Source: SIG636 sp045535465 (GTDB lineage Bacteria > Bacillota > Clostridia > Oscillospirales > CAG-382). Taken from it: 33,888 bases of DNA. Below the pieces are notes generated by a model, which did no database searches, was not told the origin of the DNA, and saw only the letters and a list, made by a program, of their open reading frames with translations. The DNA is taken from assembly GCA_045535465.1 (NCBI GenBank), contig JAZSLS010000064.1, positions 1 through 33,888 of the forward strand. The letters run 5' to 3'. Below are positions 25,974 to 33,888 of this stretch, piece by piece; position 1 is the stretch's first letter; every line of letters starts with the position of its first letter. The translations under genes and the position numbers were made by a program.

Positions 25974-28304
25974 TTACTTTTTGCTCGTTTTGCTGAGAAC
26001 TACGCAGGAAACCACCAAGAACAACACGGTGAAACCGAGAAGTATGCCCCAGGACGCAAGGAGATGAGAGGTAGTGTAGTCATAAAAAGACTCCGACACG
26101 TGTTCAAGGGGTAAGCCTGTTTGCTGTAATTTTAAGGGAAGGTCGTTAAGATTTGCCGTAGTGCCAAAGCCTTCCATACTGAAACGGCATATCGCAAGCC
26201 AAGATATGTACTCAGTCGGGCCTTCAAGAGTGAAGATAAGACCTGAGAAAAGTATCTGCGGCATAAGAAGCAAGGGAGCTACCGTCATAGCACGGTCTGC
26301 GTTGTTGAACAGTGAAGAAACGCAAAGCCCCATAGCAGTGGATGCTATTGCCGTTATGAAGGTAGTTGTCAACAGCTCAAGGAACGGAGGGAACATCAAG
26401 CCTTCATCGGGCATACCTACCAAAGCGGCAAACACGCCCATTATCATAAGACTTTGGATAAAACACAAAACGCCAAGCACAAGTATCTTTGAGGAAACGT
26501 AGGCACCGCAGGAAAGACCTGTCATATATTCCCTCTTCATTATTGTGCGTTCCTTACAAATTTCCTGTATTGCGTTAAGCATACCAACCCAGAAAGCAGA
26601 GCAGGACAAGGCAAAGAGCAAGCTTTTAGACATTTCATACTGCTCAAACTGATTGCCGTCTGCAACAAATGAGATAAGCAACGCCAAGAGGGGCGCCTGC
26701 AGCAACAGCAGCAGTAAACGCTGCCTGTCGTTTGCAACAAGCTTTAAGTATCTTCGGCTTAAAACGCCTAACTGCCTTAAAGCACTTTCTTTTTTACCGC
26801 TGTAATTCGCTTCGGTTTTTCTTATCTTACCGACAACACCGCGAGTTTTTTCAAACTTACCGCTCCATTTAAGGGCTTCGTCGGTAATCATATTATAAAC
26901 GTCTACAATATCATCCACGCCGAAGAAAGCCAAAGCGTCGTTATAAGAGCCAAAGTAACACAAATTACCGCCCTTACCCATAAACACTATCTTATCGCAC
27001 ATTTTAAGCTGGAGTGTGCTATGAGTTACAAGGATAACGGTTTTGCCAGAGTCTGCCATTTTACGTAGAGAGTGCATAAGATTGCGCTCAGTGCCCGGGT
27101 CAAGACCCGATGCAGGCTCATCCAAATATAGCAAATTAGGGTCGGACAAAAGCTCAACAGCTATGCTTGCACGCTTGCGCTGACCGCCGCTGAAGGACTT
27201 AATAAAGCTGTTGCTCTTTTCGGTAAGCTCAACCATTGCTATTGCCGTGCTTATGGCATTTTCCATCTCTGCTTCGGAAATGTCCTTGGGAAGACGAAGC
27301 TGAGCGGTATATCTGAGCATATCGTGCAGAGTAAGATTATCGTACACGATATCGGACTGAGGAACGTAGCCTATAAGGTTTTTTAGCGCATCAAAGTTGT
27401 TGTAAAGGTTAACGCCGTTGATGTAAACCTCACCCTGGAAAGGCTTAAGATAGCCGCAAAGGCAGTTAAGAACGGTGGATTTACCTGCACCCGAGCCGCC
27501 TATAACCGCAACAAGCTCACCGGGCTTAATGCCAAGGCTAACGTGATTACAGGTAACAAAGGACTTTTTGCCCCTGCCTCGCTTAATAACGATATCCGTT
27601 GCATCAACAGATATACCGTTTTTATAACAACAGTAGGCTATTGCCTTTTGAGTGAAGATGAGCTTGGAGTTGGTTATGGAAATTACGTCCTTCTCGTGAA
27701 GCTGTATCTTACCGGAAACTCGTTTATTATTTACAACAACACCGTTAGTGCTGCCGCTGTCGTAAAGATAAGCGCCGCCCGCTTCAAAAACTATCCTTGC
27801 GTGGAGCTTGGAAACGGAAACGTGAGGGAGAATAATATTACAGGTGGAGTCACGGCCTATGGTTATTTCCCTATTGCCACCCATAGAAAGCACATTCCAC
27901 TTATTGTCGGAATCTGCCGTTGAGAAAACGAACAAAACCCCGTCCGGAACAGCCTCCACACCGTCATCTATTCTTACAAAGTCGCCGTCGTTAATGTCAC
28001 GGCCGATTATTGCCATTTCGTTATAGATAAGACCGTTGGTGCTTCCCTTAGCTTCGTAAGCGGCCTTGTCCTCGATGGTCCACTTACCGCCTCTGCACAC
28101 AAAACGACCGTGCTTGCCCGATACAAGCATAGAGGTAAGCACTATATCGTTGTCCACATCTCTGCCAAAATACACATAATCCTTGCCAAAGGAGTCTAAA
28201 TGAATGGTACGGGGAATATCATAACCGTCAAAAACGGTTATGGTTGAACCGGTGCTGTGCACAAAGCTGCCCGAAAACCTAGTCGTTTTTTCAAAATCCT
28301 GCAT
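25974..28304 (-). CDS. FHA-FHA-ABC transporter fusion (ABCG type)
   Basis: A 776-residue half-transporter with two phosphothreonine-reading domains. FHA1 spans about 20-125 (FGRD at 46-49, SGKH, GSTNG at 87-91). FHA2 spans about 136-218 (IGRD at 149-152, VSKLHAR, SGSTNG). The ATPase occupies about 235-480: Walker A GGSGAGKST at 269-277, signature FSGGQ at 371-375, Walker B LLYLDE at 391-396, and H-loop His428. An ABC2-type permease with about six spans occupies 545-776. The order ATPase then permease is that of ABCG exporters. GAGG lies about nine bases before the start. The gene is 51 bases after a membrane Ser/Thr kinase and is last in the operon. Phospho-dependent recruitment or gating through the FHA domains is inferred; the exported substrate is unknown. 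Confidence 0.93.
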   Translation of the reverse strand: MQDFEKTTRFSGSFVHSTGSTITVFDGYDIPRTIHLDSFGKDYVYFGRDVDNDIVLTSMLVSGKHGRFVCRGGKWTIEDKAAYEAKGSTNGLIYNEMAIIGRDINDGDFVRIDDGVEAVPDGVLFVFSTADSDNKWNVLSMGGNREITIGRDSTCNIILPHVSVSKLHARIVFEAGGAYLYDSGSTNGVVVNNKRVSGKIQLHEKDVISITNSKLIFTQKAIAYCCYKNGISVDATDIVIKRGRGKKSFVTCNHVSLGIKPGELVAVIGGSGAGKSTVLNCLCGYLKPFQGEVYINGVNLYNNFDALKNLIGYVPQSDIVYDNLTLHDMLRYTAQLRLPKDISEAEMENAISTAIAMVELTEKSNSFIKSFSGGQRKRASIAVELLSDPNLLYLDEPASGLDPGTERNLMHSLRKMADSGKTVILVTHSTLQLKMCDKIVFMGKGGNLCYFGSYNDALAFFGVDDIVDVYNMITDEALKWSGKFEKTRGVVGKIRKTEANYSGKKESALRQLGVLSRRYLKLVANDRQRLLLLLLQAPLLALLISFVADGNQFEQYEMSKSLLFALSCSAFWVGMLNAIQEICKERTIMKREYMTGLSCGAYVSSKILVLGVLCFIQSLMIMGVFAALVGMPDEGLMFPPFLELLTTTFITAIASTAMGLCVSSLFNNADRAMTVAPLLLMPQILFSGLIFTLEGPTEYISWLAICRFSMEGFGTTANLNDLPLKLQQTGLPLEHVSESFYDYTTSHLLASWGILLGFTVLFLVVSCVVLSKTSKK

Positions 28305-28355
28305 ATTTTATATCCTCATAATTTCATTAAAATATAAAAGTGCCGTTAAATTACA

Positions 28356-31145
28356 TTAGCCTTCAACGTGAGGGCTTATTTTAAACTTGTAATTACCCAA
28401 TCTGTCATCATAGTATCTGTCAACACGCATATAATAGGTTTTTCCCGCTTCGAAAGCAAACGTACCTAAAATACTGCTGTTGTTTTCTCTATTCAACTCG
28501 CCCAAATGAGCATCGTACTGGTCGTAAACGTTAAGATAAATACGGCAATTTACACTAAGGTTTTCAAAATAAATGTCATATTTACCGTCAGCATCTACGG
28601 TAAACTCAAAGTAGTCATCGTATTTATTATTATCAAATTCCTTAATGTATTCTTGGTTTACGCTCACCTCAAAAGCTTCATCCTTGGAAAGGCCCGCATC
28701 GCAAACCTCCTCCAAAACGGAAAGCTTGTAGTTACCCAATCTATCGTTGTAATACCTACTTATGCGTATGTAATAAACGTCACCTGCGGAAGGCTTTATG
28801 GTGAAATATGCAGATTCACCCTTGTTTCCGCTGGTTGAGCCAAGCTCTGCGTCGTACTTATCATAAACGGTAATATAAGTTCTGCTGTCAATGCTTATGT
28901 TATCCAGCTTGAAACGCAAAACGGCGTATTCATCGCTTGCGTTAACTATATACCAATCGTCAAAGCCCTTTACGTTAAAGTTCTTTACGTATTCGGTATC
29001 ACGGGAAATTTCAAAGGAGGTGTCCTTATTGATGCCTGCGTCGCAAAGCTTTTCGTTAACAGAGACAATATAGTTACCCATTCTGTCGCCGTATCTTCTG
29101 CCAACGCCTATATAGTAGGTTGTGCTTTTATCAAGACGAAGGTCAACGTAACCCTCTTCGCCCTTGCCGCAGCTTGCTTCACCCAGCTCCTCTTGACGCT
29201 CGTTAACTACCCTTAAATAAAGAGTACTGTCAATGCTGTTGTTTTTGATATAGAAACGGTAGAGAGAATCATTGGAAGATGTTCTTACCCTGAAATAGTC
29301 GTAATTATCGGCTGTGGTAAAGGAAACGTGGTTGATATCCTCACGGCGCAACAAGGTTGCAGAAGCAACGTCTGCGCCTGCGGTAATATCCTTTTCCTCG
29401 CCATCGATTATAGGTTCGGGACCGGGGTTGTCAATTTTGGCCTTATATTCAACAAGCTTGGCTTCCAGTTCGTCATTTGTGCCGTAGGTTTCCTTTGCCT
29501 GCTCAAGAACCTTTATTGCCATTTCATAGTCAGAAACATTTGCCAAGGCTTCCGCCTGAGCCAATGCCTCTGCTATTGCTTTTTCGTTGAGCTTGCTCAT
29601 ATATTCATCCTTCTTTTCCAAAAGCCTTTGGTTTTCGGGATAGGAAGAAAGAGCATTTTCGATAACGCCTAAAGCCGCAGTATAGTCGCCTTCATTTGCA
29701 GCTTCTTCTGCCTGCGCAATTACAACGCTGATTTGTTCATCAACAATAGCGGCATTATACTCTGCTATTTTTTGATGAAGCGCATCGGATTCGGGATAGC
29801 TTTCCAGCGCTATTTCTATAATGTCTATAGCTTCATCGTATTTCTTCTCAGCCGCCTTTTCCTCTGCAAGCTCAATATAACGGGCTATTTGAGCTGCTTC
29901 ATCATCGGTTGCGGAAATCTCGGGCAGGGTGGAAGAACCGTTATTGGCAGAAGCACTGTCATTAACGGAAACAACGGAAGAACCGTCCTCCGTGCTTTCG
30001 TCATCGCCGCCGTCTCCCTTAAAAAGAAGGAAATAAGCGGCAACACCCAAAGCAGCAATAAGAAGAATAACTACAATAATTATTATGGGCAAGGGGCTTT
30101 TCTTCTTTTTTCCATTATCGTCGCTTGCCTTTTGTACGTTTTGCTCTTCTTTTTTGCCTTTGCGAACAACAACTGTCTCCTCACCAAACTTTTTGCCTGT
30201 GCCGCCTGCAACAACACCGCCTACCGCATCGTTGCCGCTTATTATACCAAGGAGAGCGTTTTTCATCTCGGTAGCATTGGCAAAACGGTTTTTGGGATTG
30301 AAGGCGCAAGCCTTAAGAATAAGGGCTGCCATTTTTGAAGATGCATCGGAAGGAGCGGGCAAAGTCTCCCCACGCAATCTGCGGTCAACAGCCTGCTTAC
30401 GCATATTGGGGTCAAGAAGCTGTTTTTCGTTTTCTATAAAGGGCATCATATTACCGTTAAGCAAACGATAAAGAACTATGCCCAAGGAATAAAGGTCGGC
30501 ACGAGCATCATAATTGGTGCCGTTGGCAACATCGGGCGCCATATAGAAATATGTACCCTTTTGAGAAAGGCCGCCTGTTACGTTTTCAAGCTTGCGTGCG
30601 ATACCAAAGTCACCCAGCTTAAAATGGCCAAAGTCGTTAATAAAAATGTTCTCAGGCTTTATGTCACGGTGGATTATCTTACGCTTATCGCAAATTTCAA
30701 GTGCTGCGCAAATATCCGCACCAAGCTTTGCAACCTCTTTTTCCGACATTTTCTTGCCGTCCAAATACACGTTAAACGGTGTAAGCAGCTCCATACGGAT
30801 AAAAATTTCCCAACCTATTTCGCCCTGCTTTTCAACAACCTTATAGTCCTCTACGCTTACTATATTCTGTATACCCTTAAGGGTTTCCATAAGCTGTATT
30901 TCACTAACAAAATCGTCAACGACGCCTTTAAAATAGGTCTTTGTACCTTGATCGTCCAAGCCCTCTGCACGAAGGGATTCTATCTCCGATTTGTTAGCGG
31001 GAATAGATATTATCTTTATAGCTGCGCGGCTTTCAACATTACTGTCTCTGCGTACAGCCTGATATACTACACCAAAGGAGCCTTGCCCCAAAACCTTTTC
31101 TATTTCCCATTCGGGCCAAACTCTAGCCAAGCTTTCCTTACTCAT
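28356..31145 (-). CDS. Membrane Ser/Thr protein kinase with TPR-like and PPC-like external modules
   Basis: A 929-residue eukaryotic-like (Hanks-type) kinase. The cytoplasmic domain spans 10-310: glycine loop GQGSFG at 20-25, Lys44, helix C Glu82, catalytic HRDIKPEN (Asp161) and DFG at 179-181, so all key residues are present. A linker leads to one membrane span at 348-372. Outside, residues about 419-572 form three TPR-like helical repeats (YDEAIDIIExAL...YPE), and 585-929 form three pre-peptidase-C-like beta modules that end in YYxRxxRYYxDRLGNY. There are no PASTA domains, unlike PrkC/PknB. AGGTGA precedes the start. It lies between the PP2C gene and the FHA-ABC gene, which makes phosphatase and transporter its likely partners. 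The external modules may sense wall glycans or peptides, which is inference. Confidence 0.93.
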   Translation of the reverse strand: MSKESLARVWPEWEIEKVLGQGSFGVVYQAVRRDSNVESRAAIKIISIPANKSEIESLRAEGLDDQGTKTYFKGVVDDFVSEIQLMETLKGIQNIVSVEDYKVVEKQGEIGWEIFIRMELLTPFNVYLDGKKMSEKEVAKLGADICAALEICDKRKIIHRDIKPENIFINDFGHFKLGDFGIARKLENVTGGLSQKGTYFYMAPDVANGTNYDARADLYSLGIVLYRLLNGNMMPFIENEKQLLDPNMRKQAVDRRLRGETLPAPSDASSKMAALILKACAFNPKNRFANATEMKNALLGIISGNDAVGGVVAGGTGKKFGEETVVVRKGKKEEQNVQKASDDNGKKKKSPLPIIIIVVILLIAALGVAAYFLLFKGDGGDDESTEDGSSVVSVNDSASANNGSSTLPEISATDDEAAQIARYIELAEEKAAEKKYDEAIDIIEIALESYPESDALHQKIAEYNAAIVDEQISVVIAQAEEAANEGDYTAALGVIENALSSYPENQRLLEKKDEYMSKLNEKAIAEALAQAEALANVSDYEMAIKVLEQAKETYGTNDELEAKLVEYKAKIDNPGPEPIIDGEEKDITAGADVASATLLRREDINHVSFTTADNYDYFRVRTSSNDSLYRFYIKNNSIDSTLYLRVVNERQEELGEASCGKGEEGYVDLRLDKSTTYYIGVGRRYGDRMGNYIVSVNEKLCDAGINKDTSFEISRDTEYVKNFNVKGFDDWYIVNASDEYAVLRFKLDNISIDSRTYITVYDKYDAELGSTSGNKGESAYFTIKPSAGDVYYIRISRYYNDRLGNYKLSVLEEVCDAGLSKDEAFEVSVNQEYIKEFDNNKYDDYFEFTVDADGKYDIYFENLSVNCRIYLNVYDQYDAHLGELNRENNSSILGTFAFEAGKTYYMRVDRYYDDRLGNYKFKISPHVEG
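28359..29385 (-). repeat. Three tandem PPC-like modules in the kinase ectodomain
   Basis: Three units of about 112 residues start near 29385, 29042 and 28699. Each begins with an FDDY/YDDYF-type strand after DAGxxKD and ends in YYIRxxRYYxDRLGNY. They were likely formed by duplication, at about the same age for all three. Confidence 0.75.
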
Positions 31146-31194
31146 AAGTCACCTCAAAAATACTGTAATTTGTTTGTGCTTTTTAGATGGCTGT

Positions 31195-31210
31195 TGCGGA
31201 ACACTCCGCA
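31195..31210. other. Small hairpin between PP2C and kinase genes
   Basis: TGCGGA (31195-31200) pairs with TCCGCA (31205-31210) around ACAC. It sits in the 110-base gap and has no T-run, so it is not a classical terminator. It could be an mRNA processing or attenuation structure. Apart from the ribosome binding site I see nothing else in the gap. Confidence 0.4.
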
Positions 31211-31255
31211 TTCAATACGCCTGATATATATTGCAGATTTGTTGCGTTAATCCGA

Positions 31256-32452
31256 TTATAGCTCTGTAGGTAGGTTAGCAGAATCTTCGGTAGATTTATC
31301 AACGGGAGTCTCTTCGGAAGAATTGTCATCGGTAGCCTCTTTTGAAGAAGTTTCGGAAGAAACGTCGTCGGAAGGCTCTTCGGAAGAAGCGTCGTCAGAA
31401 GAAGCGTCGTCGGAAGAAGCGTCGTCGGAAGAGTCGTCATCTGTAGAGATATCCGCCGCAGAGGAGTCTTCTGTTGCGGAAGAATCGTCAGGCTTGGAAG
31501 GAGTGTTATCGGGAACAGGTTTAGGAGCCAAATCTTTAGAAGACGAGTCTTCGGTAGTTGCGTCATCGCTTGTCAGTTCCCCGCTTACGTCATCTTTACC
31601 GCCGTCATCCTTACCAAAGAGCATATACGCGCCAACACCGACAGCAGCAAGAAGCAGAAGCGCCGCACCGCCTATAAGCAGACAGTTTTTAAGGCCCAAG
31701 CCGCAAACGGCATCCTTCTTAACAACCTCTGCCAAAACGATGGTAACGTTATCCTTGCCGCCGTTTTCAAGCGCCTTTGCAAGAAGCTTTTCCACGGAGT
31801 CCTTGCCGCTTGAAGTACGAAGTATCTCCTCAATCTCTGCCACGGTAAGCATATCCGTAAGGCCGTCAGAGGAAATAAGATACTGATACCCCTTTTTGCA
31901 AGGAAGCTTTTGGATATTGGGAGTAAGCATAAGCTCATCCTCGGGGATGCCCAAGCTTTGGGAAAGAGGAGGCTTTCTGCCAAAGGGAGCTATTGAAACG
32001 TGGTCAACGGATATTTGCTTAAGAACGCCTGCATTGACCTCAAAAATCTTACTGTCACCTATGTTGAACAGCCAAATATCACCCTTTTTAAAGCTTAAAA
32101 GCGCAGCAGTAGTGCCCATACAGTTGAGACTGTTTTCAACTGTGTATTTGCATATTTCGGCGTTTGCCTGCTTGCAGTACTGAGAATAGGAGCTTGCCAT
32201 ATCCTCACCAAACTTGAAGCCTGCAAGCTCCTTAGCGGCAAGATGCGCTGCCATTTCGCCCTGTTCCTCACCGCCCATACCATCAAAAATGCCGATGGTG
32301 GTAAGGTTTTCGGTGCTGAAGCTATCGGAAATAACACCGTCTGTACCGTTATTTACGTGAGGCATATACTTGCCGTTGCAGTAAAAGTTATCCTGATTTA
32401 TACTGCGGCATCTGCCAACGTTGCTTGTATAGTAATAGTTGATGGTATACAT
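31256..32452 (-). CDS. Membrane-anchored PP2C Ser/Thr phosphatase
   Basis: A 398-residue protein phosphatase. The cytoplasmic PPM/PP2C domain (1-240) shows all metal and structural motifs: GRCRSINQDN, FDGMGG (metal aspartate), MGTTAAL, NIGDSKIF, SSDGLTD and GGKDNVT. A membrane span lies at about 255-278. The last 120 residues are an external Ser/Asp/Glu-rich tail with five-residue SSDDA-type repeats, which resembles a wall-spanning stalk. The start at 32452 has GAGAGG eight bases upstream; an in-frame TTG at 32488 has no such site. It sits between two Ser/Thr kinases and should reverse their phosphorylation. A membrane span on a bacterial PP2C is less common; co-localisation with the membrane kinases explains it. 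Confidence 0.93.
   Translation of the reverse strand: MYTINYYYTSNVGRCRSINQDNFYCNGKYMPHVNNGTDGVISDSFSTENLTTIGIFDGMGGEEQGEMAAHLAAKELAGFKFGEDMASSYSQYCKQANAEICKYTVENSLNCMGTTAALLSFKKGDIWLFNIGDSKIFEVNAGVLKQISVDHVSIAPFGRKPPLSQSLGIPEDELMLTPNIQKLPCKKGYQYLISSDGLTDMLTVAEIEEILRTSSGKDSVEKLLAKALENGGKDNVTIVLAEVVKKDAVCGLGLKNCLLIGGAALLLLAAVGVGAYMLFGKDDGGKDDVSGELTSDDATTEDSSSKDLAPKPVPDNTPSKPDDSSATEDSSAADISTDDDSSDDASSDDASSDDASSEEPSDDVSSETSSKEATDDNSSEETPVDKSTEDSANLPTEL
31381..31440 (-). repeat. 15-base tandem repeats in the phosphatase tail
   Basis: Units of 15 bases (CGGAAGAAGCGTCGT and close variants on the plus strand) are repeated three times, with a fourth degenerate copy at 31426-31440. They encode the SSDDA/DDASS units. 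Because the unit is a multiple of three, changes in copy number would keep the frame. Confidence 0.75.
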
Positions 32453-32470
32453 CTTTTTTCCTCTCTGTGC

Positions 32471-32489
32471 ATTGCCGCACAGCGGCAAT
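32471..32489. other. Small hairpin upstream of the PP2C gene
   Basis: ATTGCCGC (32471-32478) pairs perfectly with GCGGCAAT (32482-32489) around ACA. It is located about 20 bases before the phosphatase start codon and has no T-run. A role in mRNA stability between the kinase and phosphatase genes is possible. Confidence 0.45.
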
Positions 32490-32524
32490 AGCCAACAATA
32501 AATTTATGTAAACTAAAAACGTTT

Positions 32525-33888
32525 TTATATGGAATAGAATATTACAGACAAAAGCATTGCAACAATTAACTGGGTGAAGAACATCAAAACCATTCTTATG
32601 ATAGGTATTTTTCTATCGGCAGGCTGAGCATTTTCACCAAGCTTGGGTGCAATAAGGAACACAATTGCTGCGCCTACTAACGCAGGCAACACATAAAGAA
32701 TTACACTTTCAATAAAGAGGAGTCTGCCAAAACCAAGAAAATACGACTGAATCAAATTTGAAAAGACAATTTGGGAAATAAGCGCAACAACCGTTAAAAT
32801 GCTTGCAAATAAGGGAGTGGGCTTTTTGTTCAAGGGAGTAAGACGCAAAACAAGCAAGGACAAAAGCAAAGGAAGCATAGTTAACAGTGAGCCAATTATT
32901 GCCTCACCGATATACGCATCCGCATTATACGAGTAATATTCGTCGTAGCGAGTTCCAAAAGTATAGAAAAGGCTATCGAGCAAGGGAATAAAGCAAATTA
33001 CCAGTGAATACGGTATTGAATAGAAAAACTTCGCTTTTCTGGAGCAATACGCCGTTGCAATTATCAAACCGCCCGCTATTAAACCGCTGGAAATATAGTG
33101 TAATGCATAACCCCCTAACTCCAAAAAGCAAAAAACAACGTGGAAAAGAGCAACAAGATAAGGGAAAAGATAGAAAAGCGTTGTTTTCCAGTCACGCTTA
33201 AAGGGCTCGGGCTTGGCAGCCTCGGCAGGGGTGGAATAATCGTTTTGCGGTGGATAATAAGGGGATTGCCGATTATAACCATTAGGGGTGCCATACGGGT
33301 TTGGATTGGGATAATACTGATTGGGGTTGGGATTATAACCGACGTTAGGCTGATTATAGCCTCCTTGATACCCCTGCCCCTGATATGGTTGATTGCCGTT
33401 TTGATTGCCGCCGACGGGACGTGCCCTTACAGTATCACCGTTTGATGCAGATTGGCTGAAAGGGTCAACCGACGGCTTAAACTCAGGCAGGTCACCTCTA
33501 TACTGCGACGGAGGTGTGTAGCTTTGAGAGCCGCTGTAATTACCCGAAGATACAGAAGAAGGGAAAGCGGGCGTATTACCACCCACTGAAGGTGTGTTGT
33601 GGGCAGGAGGAGTAAACTCAGGCAGACCATTGCCACCGCTACCCAGCTCTCTGATAGTGGCATCCGAAATAGGGGTGCCTTCCTCAAGCTCCGCCATAAT
33701 GTCCTCTAACACTCGTTTCAGCTTTTTGGCAGAGTCAAACCTTCTCATAGGGTCAAAGGAGCAACACTTAAGAACCGCTGCCTTGAGTGCGGGAGTGCCG
33801 TTCTTGGGCTCGGGAAGAGGGGTACCTCTAAGCCTTTTGTTTTGAGCCGCATTGTTGTCGGCATCGGTAGGCACTGCCGGAGGCAACG
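32525..33888 (-). CDS. C-terminal part of a multi-pass membrane Ser/Thr kinase, 5' end cut
   Basis: The frame is open to the window edge, so about 454 residues are visible and the kinase catalytic core lies outside. The first 75 visible residues match the end of a Hanks kinase domain: RLRGTPLPEP then ALKAAVLKCCSFDPMRRFDSAKKLKRVL parallels the same region of the kinase at 28356-31145 (RLRGETLPAP, LILKACAFNPKNRF). A linker of about 145 residues is rich in Pro, Gly, Asn, Gln and Tyr (for example NPNPNQYYPNPNPYG). The last 230 residues hold about seven hydrophobic spans with few charges. A kinase with a multi-pass membrane C-terminus is unusual. It is first in line with PP2C, 72 bases upstream of it. 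Confidence 0.85.
   Translation of the reverse strand, partial: LPPAVPTDADNNAAQNKRLRGTPLPEPKNGTPALKAAVLKCCSFDPMRRFDSAKKLKRVLEDIMAELEEGTPISDATIRELGSGGNGLPEFTPPAHNTPSVGGNTPAFPSSVSSGNYSGSQSYTPPSQYRGDLPEFKPSVDPFSQSASNGDTVRARPVGGNQNGNQPYQGQGYQGGYNQPNVGYNPNPNQYYPNPNPYGTPNGYNRQSPYYPPQNDYSTPAEAAKPEPFKRDWKTTLFYLFPYLVALFHVVFCFLELGGYALHYISSGLIAGGLIIATAYCSRKAKFFYSIPYSLVICFIPLLDSLFYTFGTRYDEYYSYNADAYIGEAIIGSLLTMLPLLLSLLVLRLTPLNKKPTPLFASILTVVALISQIVFSNLIQSYFLGFGRLLFIESVILYVLPALVGAAIVFLIAPKLGENAQPADRKIPIIRMVLMFFTQLIVAMLLSVIFYSI

Noticed and set aside
31323..31886. A plus-strand frame rich in SSEEAS repeats
   Set aside because: It is the antisense reading of the 15-base repeats of the phosphatase tail and has no start site.
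32453..32488. Upstream TTG start for the phosphatase
   Set aside because: It would add 12 residues encoded by the hairpin region; the ATG at 32452 has the ribosome binding site at proper spacing.

Overview
The window looks like chromosomal DNA of an anaerobic Gram-positive Clostridia species, most likely of the Ruminococcaceae/Oscillospiraceae type. The reasons are two proteins with type I dockerin modules, strong AGGAGG-type ribosome binding sites, sigma-A promoters close to TTGACA-17-TATAAT, T-tailed hairpin terminators, and lipobox and sortase-free Gram-positive surface proteins. No RNA genes, insertion sequences, integrases or CRISPR arrays were seen. All genes but one lie on the minus strand, so the layout below follows transcription from right to left.

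Right end (33888-25925), a phospho-signalling cassette. A eukaryotic-like Ser/Thr kinase, cut by the window edge, carries a Pro/Gly/Asn/Gln-rich linker and a multi-pass membrane C-terminus. A membrane-anchored PP2C phosphatase with a Ser/Asp tail follows. Next is a second kinase with one membrane span, TPR-like repeats and three external pre-peptidase-C-like modules. Last is an ABCG-type transporter with two N-terminal FHA domains, followed by a strong terminator. Writer, eraser, reader and effector sit in one run. The simplest reading is that the kinases and phosphatase control the transporter through phosphothreonine binding by its FHA domains.

Middle right (25910-22443), a BlaI/BlaR1-type pair. 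It has two dyad operators in its promoter. The M56 metalloprotease sensor has no penicillin-binding domain but a roughly 650-residue C-terminal region ending in two related modules. A lone plus-strand PHP phosphoesterase gene follows (21557-22399).

Middle (21420-17556): a BspA-type leucine-rich-repeat protein without a signal peptide, and a lipoprotein with a C-terminal TraB/GumN domain. The lipoprotein's promoter lies in the last codons of the LRR gene.

Left half (17484-2254): a TetR-family regulator and two giant secreted proteins (2508 and 2289 residues) form a tight three-gene operon. Its promoter contains a perfect dyad between and over the -35 and -10 boxes, so the regulator probably controls itself and both giant proteins. 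The second giant protein ends in four 64-residue InlB-type repeats and a dockerin.

Far left (2253-1): a structured intergenic region with three hairpins, then a secreted N-acetylmuramoyl-L-alanine amidase with two tandem 120-residue modules and a dockerin. A 58-base element just downstream of the second giant gene recurs at the left edge of the window, beyond the amidase gene.
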